A stretch of 22,458 nt of DNA from a virus, in the IMG/VR virus record IMGVR_UViG_3300017744_000178, positions 1 to 22,458 of that record; one strand, 5' to 3'. The notes under the pieces were generated by a model, which saw nothing but the letters and a program-made list of their open reading frames with translations, was not told where the DNA came from and did no database searches. Below are positions 8,172-14,310 of the stretch, in pieces. The translations under genes and the position numbers were made by a program. Within the stretch, counting starts at the first letter, position 1. Each line of letters starts with the position of its first letter.

Positions 8172-8362
8172 TACTGCTCCTTGATTTCTGTTAATGTGTC
8201 CGTAATTGCTTTAGGAAGAGTTCCATTCTTAGTAGCATCCCAAGTAATCTCCCCACCACCCTTTAATATTTCGTGTGTAGATGCAGAATGCATTGATTGG
8301 AAGTTTTTATCAGGTCCTAAGTTTTTATAATCATCTGTTGCTTTATATTTTTTTGTAGCCAT
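8171..8362 (-). CDS. Small hypothetical protein between tail terminator and tube genes (63 aa)
   Basis: A 63-aa, charged, soluble protein (MATKKYKATDDYKNLG...). Its ATG at 8362 has a GGGG-type ribosome site and comes two bases after the stop of the previous gene. Its stop overlaps the ATG of the tube gene. It has a Lys/Asp-rich N-terminus, a central 'ILKGGGEITW' stretch and a short acidic helix at the C-terminus. I do not recognise a family. Tight coupling on both sides suggests it is really translated and belongs to the tail-assembly set, perhaps as a small neck or tail accessory protein. There is no membrane segment. Confidence 0.6.
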   Translation of the reverse strand: MATKKYKATDDYKNLGPDKNFQSMHSASTHEILKGGGEITWDATKNGTLPKAITDTLTEIKEQ

Positions 8363-8364
8363 AT

Positions 8365-8802
8365 TTACCCCAAGTTACTTAAATGTGTACATTCAAAGCT
8401 CCACCCAGAAATATTATATTCTTCATATTCCTCTGGTGGATCTATGCTCAATTCCAGATCACCTATTAACAAATTGTAAGCCTTAGAACCATCTGACAAT
8501 GTCAGGGTTGGATTATCGTGCACCAATGCCTCTAAGATGCTCACTTGATTAAATACATAATCTTGGAAATTTTTATTCTTTTGCTCCATGATGTAATACT
8601 GAATGTCTATATTAAAGACTCTAACCTCTGACTTAGATGTTACATCTCCCTGTATAGATCCAGTAGGAATCAGTTTTATAAATTGATTTGACTTTGTGAC
8701 ATCATAGAAATCACTAAATATTGGACATTTCATCTCAGATTTCAACTTACTTGAAAGTGCAGTAATAATGTTTTTCCAGTTATTATTATAAGTTACAGAC
8801 AT
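8365..8802 (-). CDS. Putative tail terminator / tail completion protein
   Basis: A 145-aa protein coded between the head-tail adaptor and the tube protein. That place is usually held by the tail terminator, the ring that caps the finished tail tube and docks to the head. The sequence alternates helices and strands in the way of that family. An N-terminal helix (NNWKNIITALSSKLK) is followed by 'IFSDFYDVTKSNQFIKLIPTG', then a strand 'VRVFNIDIQYYIM', a helix ending in HDNP, and a C-terminal strand 'YNISGWSFECTHL'. The start ATG at 8802 overlaps the previous TGA by one base (TGATG). Direct family evidence is weak, so this is a call by position and predicted shape. A minor tail protein of another type remains possible. 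Confidence 0.6.
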   Translation of the reverse strand: MSVTYNNNWKNIITALSSKLKSEMKCPIFSDFYDVTKSNQFIKLIPTGSIQGDVTSKSEVRVFNIDIQYYIMEQKNKNFQDYVFNQVSILEALVHDNPTLTLSDGSKAYNLLIGDLELSIDPPEEYEEYNISGWSFECTHLSNLG

Positions 8803-9788
8803 CAGTTCCTGTGTAGCTGGATTGAACCAGTCTTAGAGTTCGTTATTTGCACATTGTCGCCATAAACTTCAATTTCCCATATATCACCATCAGTAGCAGA
8901 AGATCCAGAGAAGCGACCGTATAATCCCTGATAAAGCTCCTGTAATCCACCAGTAACTGTTTCTGAAGCAGTTTCATCTCCGAAGATCTTATCGTTTCCA
9001 TGATGTAGTACTTTAAACTTTGCTATTCCATAAGCCCCAGTAGTTGTTATCTCTACTCTTAAAAGATCATATTTTTCGCCATAATAATCACCATAAAGCT
9101 CGACCAAGTCCATTGATCCAGCAAGATTCCTGTACTTAATAGCCCCCTTAGAGCTGGTATTTGATATTTCAGAAGATAACTTTATCTTACCCTCATTTAA
9201 CCTGTCAATAAGACCAGTACCATCGCTATTAATCACCATATCATAATACGCTTGAGCATCTTCATCCTGTGGATCTCTTGACCTTATAAGATTAGAAGCA
9301 CAAATATAACAGGTAGCTTTAATTATAACTGGATCATATTCCTCTGCAATAGAATCCGTTGCAGTGTCTACATCACTCTGCTTGGATTTCTCCAAAGGAG
9401 TGCTAAATCTTGCATCTAAAAGGCTATTTAATTCAAGTGAAGCATTCACAAGCTGTTGATCAATAAAGGTTTCAAAGTCTATACCTGATTCAAATATTTG
9501 CTCATTTATTGTGGTTGATGAATAGTAAGATGCCTGAAATTTTAAATCATTATTGTCTGCTCTATAACACCATTGACCATCTCCATTAACATTGTCAAAA
9601 TCCGCTTGAGGAGAAGCCTGTTCTGATCCATTTACAAAGAATGCAGTCACTAATCCACTATCCCTAAAAAAATGATTGTTCCCAGAGGTTTCGGTGGGGA
9701 ATATCTGAGTTTTCTGATCGAAATCCCCATAATTATTAAAATAATTCTTTAGATCTAATTGTGTTGCGTATTTAAAATTAGTAGCCAT
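8802..9788 (-). CDS. Head-tail adaptor (DUF1320 / gp36-like core) with extra domains
   Basis: A 328-aa protein starting at ATG 9788, directly after the stop of the 25-aa miniprotein, with AAGGA seven bases upstream. The N-terminal 'YATQLDLKNYF' and the helical segment from about 104 to 204 match the DUF1320 / gp36-type connectors that bind under the portal. That segment includes 'VNASLELNSLLDARF', 'CYICASNLIRSRDPQDEDAQAYY' split by a short turn, and 'LIDRLNEGKIKL'. Those proteins are normally about 130-180 aa. Here about 70 residues are inserted between the N-terminal motif and the helical core. A beta-rich C-terminal domain of about 120 residues (205-328) is also added. The extra domains might be exposed neck or collar decorations. 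Adaptor role fairly likely; the roles of the extensions unknown. Confidence 0.7.
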   Translation of the reverse strand: MATNFKYATQLDLKNYFNNYGDFDQKTQIFPTETSGNNHFFRDSGLVTAFFVNGSEQASPQADFDNVNGDGQWCYRADNNDLKFQASYYSSTTINEQIFESGIDFETFIDQQLVNASLELNSLLDARFSTPLEKSKQSDVDTATDSIAEEYDPVIIKATCYICASNLIRSRDPQDEDAQAYYDMVINSDGTGLIDRLNEGKIKLSSEISNTSSKGAIKYRNLAGSMDLVELYGDYYGEKYDLLRVEITTTGAYGIAKFKVLHHGNDKIFGDETASETVTGGLQELYQGLYGRFSGSSATDGDIWEIEVYGDNVQITNSKTGSIQLHRN

Positions 9789-9866
9789 CTATTTCCTTTT
9801 CTTTGGCATCTTTTTCTTCTTAGGCCTACCTATTTTTTTACCGTATGTTCCTTTACCTTTTGGCAT
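9789..9866 (-). CDS. 25-aa highly basic miniprotein
   Basis: A 25-codon gene, too short for normal gene callers. It starts at ATG 9866, preceded by TAGGAG at a seven-base distance, which is a strong ribosome site. It ends with TAG directly against the ATG of the adaptor gene. The product begins MPKGKGTYGKK and continues with IGRPKKKK and a second Lys/Arg cluster. It has 15 Lys/Arg among 25 residues and no acidic residue. I have the impression that similar 'MP.GKGTYG...GRP.KK' peptides occur among structural genes of other phages. The function is not known. Binding to packaged DNA, to the portal channel or to scaffold acidic patches are possibilities by charge only. It could also mainly serve translational coupling of the adaptor gene. 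Confidence 0.7.
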   Translation of the reverse strand: MPKGKGTYGKKIGRPKKKKMPKKRK

Positions 9867-9876
9867 TTTTTTTCTC

Positions 9877-11403
9877 CTACTTTAATGCTATCAAGCTAAT
9901 AGTTGTGTCAATTTTTGTATTTACACTTCTGGCTGAAATAGCAGTTATAGAATTACCAAGAGTTGTAGAAAATTCTGAACCTCCAGATAGTGCCGAACCA
10001 TAACTTGCACTTACTACAAAATGAGCATTAGGAGGACATCCAACCAAATCAATCGCACCTGTCTCATAATTAATTGTACCACTACAAGCTCCTGAAATAT
10101 TACCAAATCCATCATCGTAAAACATTGCTGAAACATTAGGCGAAGATATGTTTGTCTGCTTATCATATACAACATCATCAGGCAATCCTGCTGGAACTGC
10201 TGCTTCAATATCTCCAACAGCCATCACAAACCTACCTACTCCAAATGGAGTTGTTCCACTTGCTGGAGCAGTAATGGATATTGCAGATGTAGATAAACGC
10301 TGACCTGAAGTAAATCTAATATCCCCATTCACTATCCCACAAGCTACCTTCTTTTCTAATAAGTTCCCAGAAGCATAATAACCTGCATCAAGTGCATCTT
10401 GAATTTTTCTAATAACTCCATCAGAACCACCGAATTTAGTATTAGCTGATGTGGTAAATGATAATGTATAATCAGAACCTCCATCTACTGCAATATCAAA
10501 AGCATATGCAGTCGAAGCAACAAGCCCTGATTCTGTTGAAGCTGTAATTCCACTCATGCCTAATTCTTGATACCCTGCATTATAAAATTTCCCACTAAAA
10601 GAACCTGCAACAAATCCATCAGCTACCGCATCACCTTTTCTTCCATAACCGAATAAATTCATTGCTTTAAATCTTCCAGAATTATCTGTTTGTACAGTAG
10701 AATACTTATCAAAATCTGCATAGGCATTAAAGAATGGTAACCTAATTGCTACATCATCTGCGTGAGTTGCCGCGGTAGAGCCATATAACCCTCTTTTAAT
10801 ATGAAGATAGCTGGTGGCTAAGTCTGCTCCTGTTCCAACATAAGTAACTTCACATATCTCATCTTCTATTCGGATTAAGTCGCCAACCTTGAAGTATTTA
10901 GAATGACCATTCTCTAAATGTAAAATTGTATGTGTTGCATCTGAACCCATTGTAGCAGATGTTGCGTGATCTAAATCTGCTCCACTATCAACATACCTAT
11001 TAGTAGCAGGAATTTGGTCATCTAAGGTTTCACCATTTGCTGCCGAAAGTGAATTGCTATATCCAACAAATTTTATATTGGGTAGAAAAATAAAATCACC
11101 TGCACCCAAAAGATAGTGAACCCTATCAGGGTCGCCATTTGTATCAGGGGAAGCCGCAGACCAAGTTTCGTAACTTACTTTTATTTCTGCTCCTACATTG
11201 CCTGAATTTTTAACAATTAATGACTTCGCATTTCCTATTGAATTTGTACCTTTATTCGCACTCCCTGTGACCAAAAGAATAGGTTGGTCTGAGCTATCTA
11301 CAACCTGAGTTAAATTGATAGCATCATCATAATTCCCAGATAAAGATGCACCTAATGTTTCTGTTGGAGTTGTTATTGTTAAATCTGTTTTAAAATTTGC
11401 CAT
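9877..11403 (-). CDS. 508-aa putative virion structural protein
   Basis: The frame is open further upstream, to 11481. I choose ATG 11403 (MANFKTDLTITTPTET), eight bases after the previous stop and behind AAGGGATGA, because the longer version would run 70 bases into the upstream gene. The protein is Thr/Ser/Gly-rich and beta-like. Residues about 171-220 contain 'VGDLIRIEDEICEVTYV' followed by 'HIKRGLYGSTAATH'. This is a small barrel-like motif (level of a 'feature', then 'RG..GT.A..H') repeated in many phage tail and baseplate proteins. The segment with 'FGVGRFVMAVGDIEAAVPAG' and a GTINYETGAIDL strand follow. Gene order (after two fibre-like genes, before the adaptor) makes it a virion protein, perhaps a fibre, collar or head decoration. 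No enzyme motif is visible. Confidence 0.65.
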   Translation of the reverse strand: MANFKTDLTITTPTETLGASLSGNYDDAINLTQVVDSSDQPILLVTGSANKGTNSIGNAKSLIVKNSGNVGAEIKVSYETWSAASPDTNGDPDRVHYLLGAGDFIFLPNIKFVGYSNSLSAANGETLDDQIPATNRYVDSGADLDHATSATMGSDATHTILHLENGHSKYFKVGDLIRIEDEICEVTYVGTGADLATSYLHIKRGLYGSTAATHADDVAIRLPFFNAYADFDKYSTVQTDNSGRFKAMNLFGYGRKGDAVADGFVAGSFSGKFYNAGYQELGMSGITASTESGLVASTAYAFDIAVDGGSDYTLSFTTSANTKFGGSDGVIRKIQDALDAGYYASGNLLEKKVACGIVNGDIRFTSGQRLSTSAISITAPASGTTPFGVGRFVMAVGDIEAAVPAGLPDDVVYDKQTNISSPNVSAMFYDDGFGNISGACSGTINYETGAIDLVGCPPNAHFVVSASYGSALSGGSEFSTTLGNSITAISARSVNTKIDTTISLIALK

Positions 11404-11411
11404 TTCATCCC

Positions 11412-12200
11412 TTACCTTAAATGATATACTAATTGCATATTGACTGTTATATCTGCGTTTGTTCCATTTTGATGCACACAAGCTACAATTACTTGTCCTG
11501 CATCTACTCTTGATGATGATACGGTTAATGCTTGATAGTGTGCTTGTTCATAACCAAACCCTACAACTGTTGAAGGGGAAACACAAACCTCTGAACCACT
11601 TGATAAATCTCCACTCGTAGTGCCATTTGCACTATCTACTGCATATTGCATAACTGAAAATTTTACAGTATCACCACTTGCATCATCTGCCCCAAACCAT
11701 ACATTACAAGAATCTATCGTTATGTTAAGTGGAACATACCACATTGCTTGAACTACATTGTTCGCAGTAGTTGATATTGTAAGTGAGGTATCAGGAGTTG
11801 AGCCTGTACCTAATTCTACTGCTGCTACAAACCTTGCACTTCCTATAGATGATAAAGCTGTCCAAGTATTAGCACTTGAGGGCTGTGAGTTTACAGAGGT
11901 TATACAAAAATCTTTAATTTGAGTGTTTACAATATGTTGCCCTGCTCCTGCCTTTACCAAAGAATTAGTTGAATCTACTGAAAAAATGTCATACCCTGCT
12001 AAATCCATTGTTCTAATTAAATTAGTGCCATTATCATTGTTTGGTCTAATATAAAGATTGTCATCTGATATAGATATTGAACTTGTAGTTCCCTCACCAT
12101 CAACAACTGCTCTTGGAGTTGTATCTACTCCACTATTGCTATTATTCATCTGCAATAGGTCTTTATATGAACCTGCTTTTGTTTTACCTGTTAAACTCAT
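11412..12200 (-). CDS. Fibre-like virion protein, 262 aa
   Basis: A 262-aa protein starting at ATG 12200, which overlaps the stop of the 42-aa gene (ATGA). The N-terminal 60 residues, with 'KAGSYKDLLQMNNSNSG' and 'SISISDDNLYIRPNND', resemble the attachment ends of phage fibres. The rest is a Ser/Thr/Asn-rich beta domain with 'YVPLNITIDSCNVWFG' and 'GDTVKFSVMQYA'. It ends in 'ITVNMQLVYHL'. The C-terminal part looks like a distant relative of the 227-aa protein upstream (a 'P.n.ti....' strand followed by a hydrophobic strand), so the two may be paralogous appendage proteins. Receptor binding or head-fibre function is inferred from composition and N-terminal style. No chaperone or peptidase domain is seen. 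Confidence 0.6.
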   Translation of the reverse strand: MSLTGKTKAGSYKDLLQMNNSNSGVDTTPRAVVDGEGTTSSISISDDNLYIRPNNDNGTNLIRTMDLAGYDIFSVDSTNSLVKAGAGQHIVNTQIKDFCITSVNSQPSSANTWTALSSIGSARFVAAVELGTGSTPDTSLTISTTANNVVQAMWYVPLNITIDSCNVWFGADDASGDTVKFSVMQYAVDSANGTTSGDLSSGSEVCVSPSTVVGFGYEQAHYQALTVSSSRVDAGQVIVACVHQNGTNADITVNMQLVYHLR

Positions 12201-12325
12201 TGAGCATTAATCCAATCTATAATTTCATTAATCTTTTCTTTGATAGCATCAATAGCTATACCTTCTTCAGTATCTTCAAGAGCCTTTTTATCCTCATCAG
12301 TATTACTTATTTTTTCAATAGACAT
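12197..12325 (-). CDS. 42-aa acidic helical protein
   Basis: A short gene between two fibre-like genes, starting at ATG 12325 and ending TGA at 12197. Its start lies one base after the previous stop, with GAGG about ten bases upstream. Its stop overlaps the next ATG (ATGA). The product begins MSIEKISNTDEDKKALEDTE and continues with a helix 'AIDAIKEKINEIIDWINAQ' that has a heptad-like spacing of Ile residues. It is strongly acidic in the first half. No family is recognised. It could be a small coiled-coil partner of the neighbouring fibre proteins, or a coupling peptide. The tight two-sided coupling makes translation likely. Confidence 0.6.
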   Translation of the reverse strand: MSIEKISNTDEDKKALEDTEEGIAIDAIKEKINEIIDWINAQ

Positions 12326-12326
12326 A

Positions 12327-13010
12327 TCAGCTTACCTCACAAACTATACTAAAGCACATATAGAAATAATAGTACGTACTATTATCAGTAGTTGTTCTTC
12401 TCAATGCAGGTAGTATCATATCACCTGCTACTAAATTTTCTGATAATCCTGTTTCGCCCAAAGAGTAAGGTCTATTTGAGGTTGCTGCTACTTCTTGGGT
12501 TGAACCTATTTGTGTCATATTAAAAGTAGCATCAGAACCATAAGTAGGCTTTGGAATTTTAACTAAAGCTGCTTGATATGTTTGGCTTGAGCTAAATGAA
12601 CCTGTATAATTATATTCTTTTAAAGTACAGTTCTTTGGTACTACAAGCTGAGGATTCCAACTGTCAAACCAAGTAGATTCTAATGTTGAATTTGCCCTAT
12701 TAGTACTCCATTGAAAGTTATTAAGCCCATAGAGAGAACTGCCATAAAACCAATTATCATATCGAGTATAAAATCTTGCACTCCAAGACTGTATCCAATA
12801 GGAAGTACCACCTGCATTATCATCTACATATTGCTTAGTAGCCAATCCATCACCTGTTGTAGGAGTTTGACCTTTAGCCTCACCTGATATTTCTAAACTT
12901 TTTACTCTTGCTTTATCAGTAGATACTTCTAATGCACAAGGAGTTCCATCTGAATCCTTTACAGGTTTTAGGTTTCCATCAAGTGCGCTATCTATTGAGA
13001 GGTGTTTCAA
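12327..13010 (-). CDS. Fibre-like virion protein with LATKQYVDD trimerisation-type motif, 227 aa
   Basis: A 227-aa protein that appears to start at TTG 13010, overlapping the stop of the 53-aa gene (TTGA). No nearby ATG fits better, and the ribosome site is weak, so translation probably depends on coupling. Residues about 55-66 read GLATKQYVDDNA, the common phage fibre motif at the junction between a fibre shaft and the next domain. The C-terminal two thirds are rich in Trp, Tyr, Ser and Asn (for example 'YWIQSWSARFYTRYDNWFYG'), a composition typical of carbohydrate-binding tips. 'LVVPKNCTLKEYNYTG' and 'FMCFSIV'-like hydrophobic ends recall the next fibre-like protein. It is likely a receptor-binding or head-fibre subunit. 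Which virion part it decorates cannot be told. Confidence 0.65.
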   Translation of the reverse strand: MKHLSIDSALDGNLKPVKDSDGTPCALEVSTDKARVKSLEISGEAKGQTPTTGDGLATKQYVDDNAGGTSYWIQSWSARFYTRYDNWFYGSSLYGLNNFQWSTNRANSTLESTWFDSWNPQLVVPKNCTLKEYNYTGSFSSSQTYQAALVKIPKPTYGSDATFNMTQIGSTQEVAATSNRPYSLGETGLSENLVAGDMILPALRRTTTDNSTYYYFYMCFSIVCEVS

Positions 13011-13168
13011 GACTCTAATTTCTCTACTCTGGCTTCTAATTCTTTAACTTTATGATCTAACTCATTAGGTTGCTCTACATAGCTTAAAACCTTATCGAGC
13101 TTAAATACCTGCATAAGGTGATCTAAAACCTTTGGTAAAATCAACTTTAATAACATAGGGGGAATCAT
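13007..13168 (-). CDS. 53-aa protein with hydrophobic N-terminus and C-terminal coiled coil
   Basis: A 53-aa protein starting at ATG 13168, which overlaps the previous stop (ATGA). It ends TGA at 13007, where it overlaps the next gene by four bases. It begins MIPPMLLKLILPKVLDHLMQ, a short amphipathic or hydrophobic helix. It continues 'KLDKVLSYVEQPNELDHK' and ends in a Lys/Glu-rich coiled-coil segment. I have seen this layout (hydrophobic helix, 'YVEQPNELD', charged heptads) as a small conserved phage gene, but no function is assigned. It lies in a block with endolysin and holin candidates, so a membrane-associated lysis accessory is possible. A fibre-linked role is also possible. Confidence 0.65.
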   Translation of the reverse strand: MIPPMLLKLILPKVLDHLMQVFKLDKVLSYVEQPNELDHKVKELEARVEKLES

Positions 13169-13377
13169 TTTTTAGTTTCGTTCTCAGCAAGTTCTTCAAT
13201 TAATGAAACAATAGCTTCTATTGCTTTCTTTGCTTCTTTCTGCTCATTCTTTTCACTTACAAAAGGAATATCAACAGAATCAGCCATTTTTTTAGCAAAC
13301 CAGTCAGTTTTTCCTTTTATAAGATCTATTGCCAACCTTAAACCAAAACCTTTTAACCATTTCAAAAACTTATTCAT
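13165..13377 (-). CDS. 70-aa amphipathic protein in the lysis block
   Basis: A 70-aa protein starting at ATG 13377 behind AAAGGAAAAGAG, overlapping the holin-candidate gene by eight bases. The first 25 residues (MNKFLKWLKGFGLRLAIDLI) form a basic amphipathic helix with four aromatic residues. A short linker and a Lys/Glu-rich helix ('KEAKKAIEAIVSLIEELAENE') follow. It has no full-length transmembrane segment. The position next to the endolysin and a membrane protein suggests a membrane-active accessory, such as a second holin or an antiholin. This is only inferred from the amphipathic N-terminus and neighbours. Confidence 0.55.
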   Translation of the reverse strand: MNKFLKWLKGFGLRLAIDLIKGKTDWFAKKMADSVDIPFVSEKNEQKEAKKAIEAIVSLIEELAENETKK

Positions 13378-13663
13378 CTCTTTTCCTTTTCTTTAAGCCA
13401 TTCCCTGTAAGACTTTGTATGATCTCTACAAGGCTTTCATAACTTGACCTCATATCAGCCAAACTCTCCATAGTTTTTTGCTCTAATTCTTTCTGTTTTG
13501 ATATTAAGGTTATAATAATACCTTCTAAACGAGCATGAGATTCTTGCAAATCTTCCATAAAAAACTTCTGGATAAATTGAGTTTGTCGCCAGATAAACCA
13601 CATTGAGGCACCAGCAACAGCGACTGGAACTCCAAGCTTTTCCACAACATCAATCAACTCCAT
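13370..13663 (-). CDS. Putative holin-like membrane protein with coiled coil
   Basis: A 97-aa protein starting at ATG 13663, overlapping the endolysin stop by one base (TAATG). One membrane-spanning stretch lies at about residues 10-28 (GVPVAVAGASMWFIWRQ). A long charged helix of about 55 residues with coiled-coil character follows, and the end is a basic KKRKRDE tail. This resembles single-pass class III or BhlA/UviB-like holins in layout: N-terminal membrane segment, cytoplasmic coiled coil and basic tail. The immediate coupling with the endolysin is strong context for a role in pore formation or endolysin release. Family identity is not proven. A spanin is unlikely, because no lipobox or second component is visible. 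Confidence 0.55.
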   Translation of the reverse strand: MELIDVVEKLGVPVAVAGASMWFIWRQTQFIQKFFMEDLQESHARLEGIIITLISKQKELEQKTMESLADMRSSYESLVEIIQSLTGNGLKKRKRDE

Positions 13664-14076
13664 TAAAGCCCTATATTCTTAATAATATCTGATAATTCAT
13701 TTGCACGATCAGGAGTTTGCCTTGCCCAAAGGCTATCTAACATTTCTTTAGAGGCATCACTCCACATCCTCATTTCGAATGCTTTAAGTGTTTTCTTAAA
13801 CTTTAATAAACCAGAAACCCCAAGTTGATAAGCCATATTAACTAATACTACTTTAGCTTCATCTGGGAGATGATCAAAATAAGCAAGATTTGATTGCAAC
13901 CTATTTAGAATCTTATCAATCTTCTCTTTTAAGATTAGATCACAAACTTCCTTTGAAAGCTTTAAATCCTTAATAGCAAAACCATATCCTATGGTGTCAA
14001 AGTTCTGTGTACACTTATAAACCTGAGGCTCATAACCCTCATGCTTTACGATAGACTCTACAATTTTACTATACAT
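13663..14076 (-). CDS. Endolysin, T4-type lysozyme (GH24)
   Basis: A 137-aa glycoside hydrolase family 24 lysozyme that cleaves the MurNAc-GlcNAc bond of peptidoglycan. It starts at ATG 14076. The catalytic set is visible: Glu13 in 'KHEGYEP', Cys22 in 'VYKCTQ' and Thr28 in 'DTIGYG'. The spacing is Glu, eight residues, Asp/Cys, five residues, Thr, as in the family. Cys takes the place of T4 lysozyme Asp20, which is a known and active variant. Later motifs 'NMAYQLG' and 'WARQTPDRA' match the T4 lysozyme segments NM.FQ.G and W..QTP.RA. There is no signal-arrest helix or signal peptide at the N-terminus, so release should need a holin. At 137 aa it is a little shorter than T4 lysozyme (164 aa). 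Confidence 0.93.
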   Translation of the reverse strand: MYSKIVESIVKHEGYEPQVYKCTQNFDTIGYGFAIKDLKLSKEVCDLILKEKIDKILNRLQSNLAYFDHLPDEAKVVLVNMAYQLGVSGLLKFKKTLKAFEMRMWSDASKEMLDSLWARQTPDRANELSDIIKNIGL

Positions 14077-14079
14077 CTA

Positions 14080-14235
14080 TTATTTAGACCTCTTTTTCTT
14101 AGTCTTTTTAGCGACCTTTTTTAATTCTGATCCATTACTATCACATTCAATAAATCTGTCCTTTAAGGACTGAATGTCGTGATTAGGTTGCACTTTTACG
14201 ATTACCCCAGTAGGTTTCTTAAAATATCTTTCCAT
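14080..14235 (-). CDS. 51-aa basic protein following the capsid gene
   Basis: The frame is open from GTG 14271, but I prefer ATG 14235 (MERYFKKPTGVIVKV). It has an AAGGGATAAT ribosome site, and the longer version would run through the hairpin terminator. The 51-aa product opens 'YFKKPTGVIVKVQPNHD', includes a 'DSNGSEL' turn, and ends in a Lys-rich tail (KKVAKKTKKKRSK). Small proteins with a KKP..V.V opening and a basic tail are common near phage head genes, but no function is known. Its stop TAA is followed by TAG, giving a double stop. The next gene is the endolysin, and it starts three bases after this gene's stop. Confidence 0.6.
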   Translation of the reverse strand: MERYFKKPTGVIVKVQPNHDIQSLKDRFIECDSNGSELKKVAKKTKKKRSK

Positions 14236-14253
14236 ATTATCCCTTTCAATAAA

Positions 14254-14288
14254 GGGAGCATCATTATTCACAAGGAAAAGATGCTCCC
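14254..14288 (-). terminator. Hairpin terminator after the major capsid gene
   Basis: On the minus strand a perfect nine-base stem, GGGAGCATC with GATGCTCCC (14288-14280 and 14262-14254), encloses a 17-base loop and is followed by TTTATT. It sits in the gap between the capsid stop (14311) and the next likely start (14235). The short, interrupted U-run makes it a moderate, probably leaky, intrinsic terminator. It could also act as a 3' stabiliser of the capsid message. Confidence 0.6.
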
Positions 14289-14310
14289 AATATTATAACA
14301 TGCGATCTAT

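Noticed and set aside
11404-11481. N-terminal extension of the 508-aa virion protein to 534 aa
   Set aside because: It would overlap the upstream gene by 70 bases, and a better start with a ribosome site lies at 11403.
14236-14271. GTG start adding 12 residues to the 51-aa basic protein
   Set aside because: It lies inside the terminator hairpin and lacks a ribosome site. ATG 14235 has AAGGGAT upstream.
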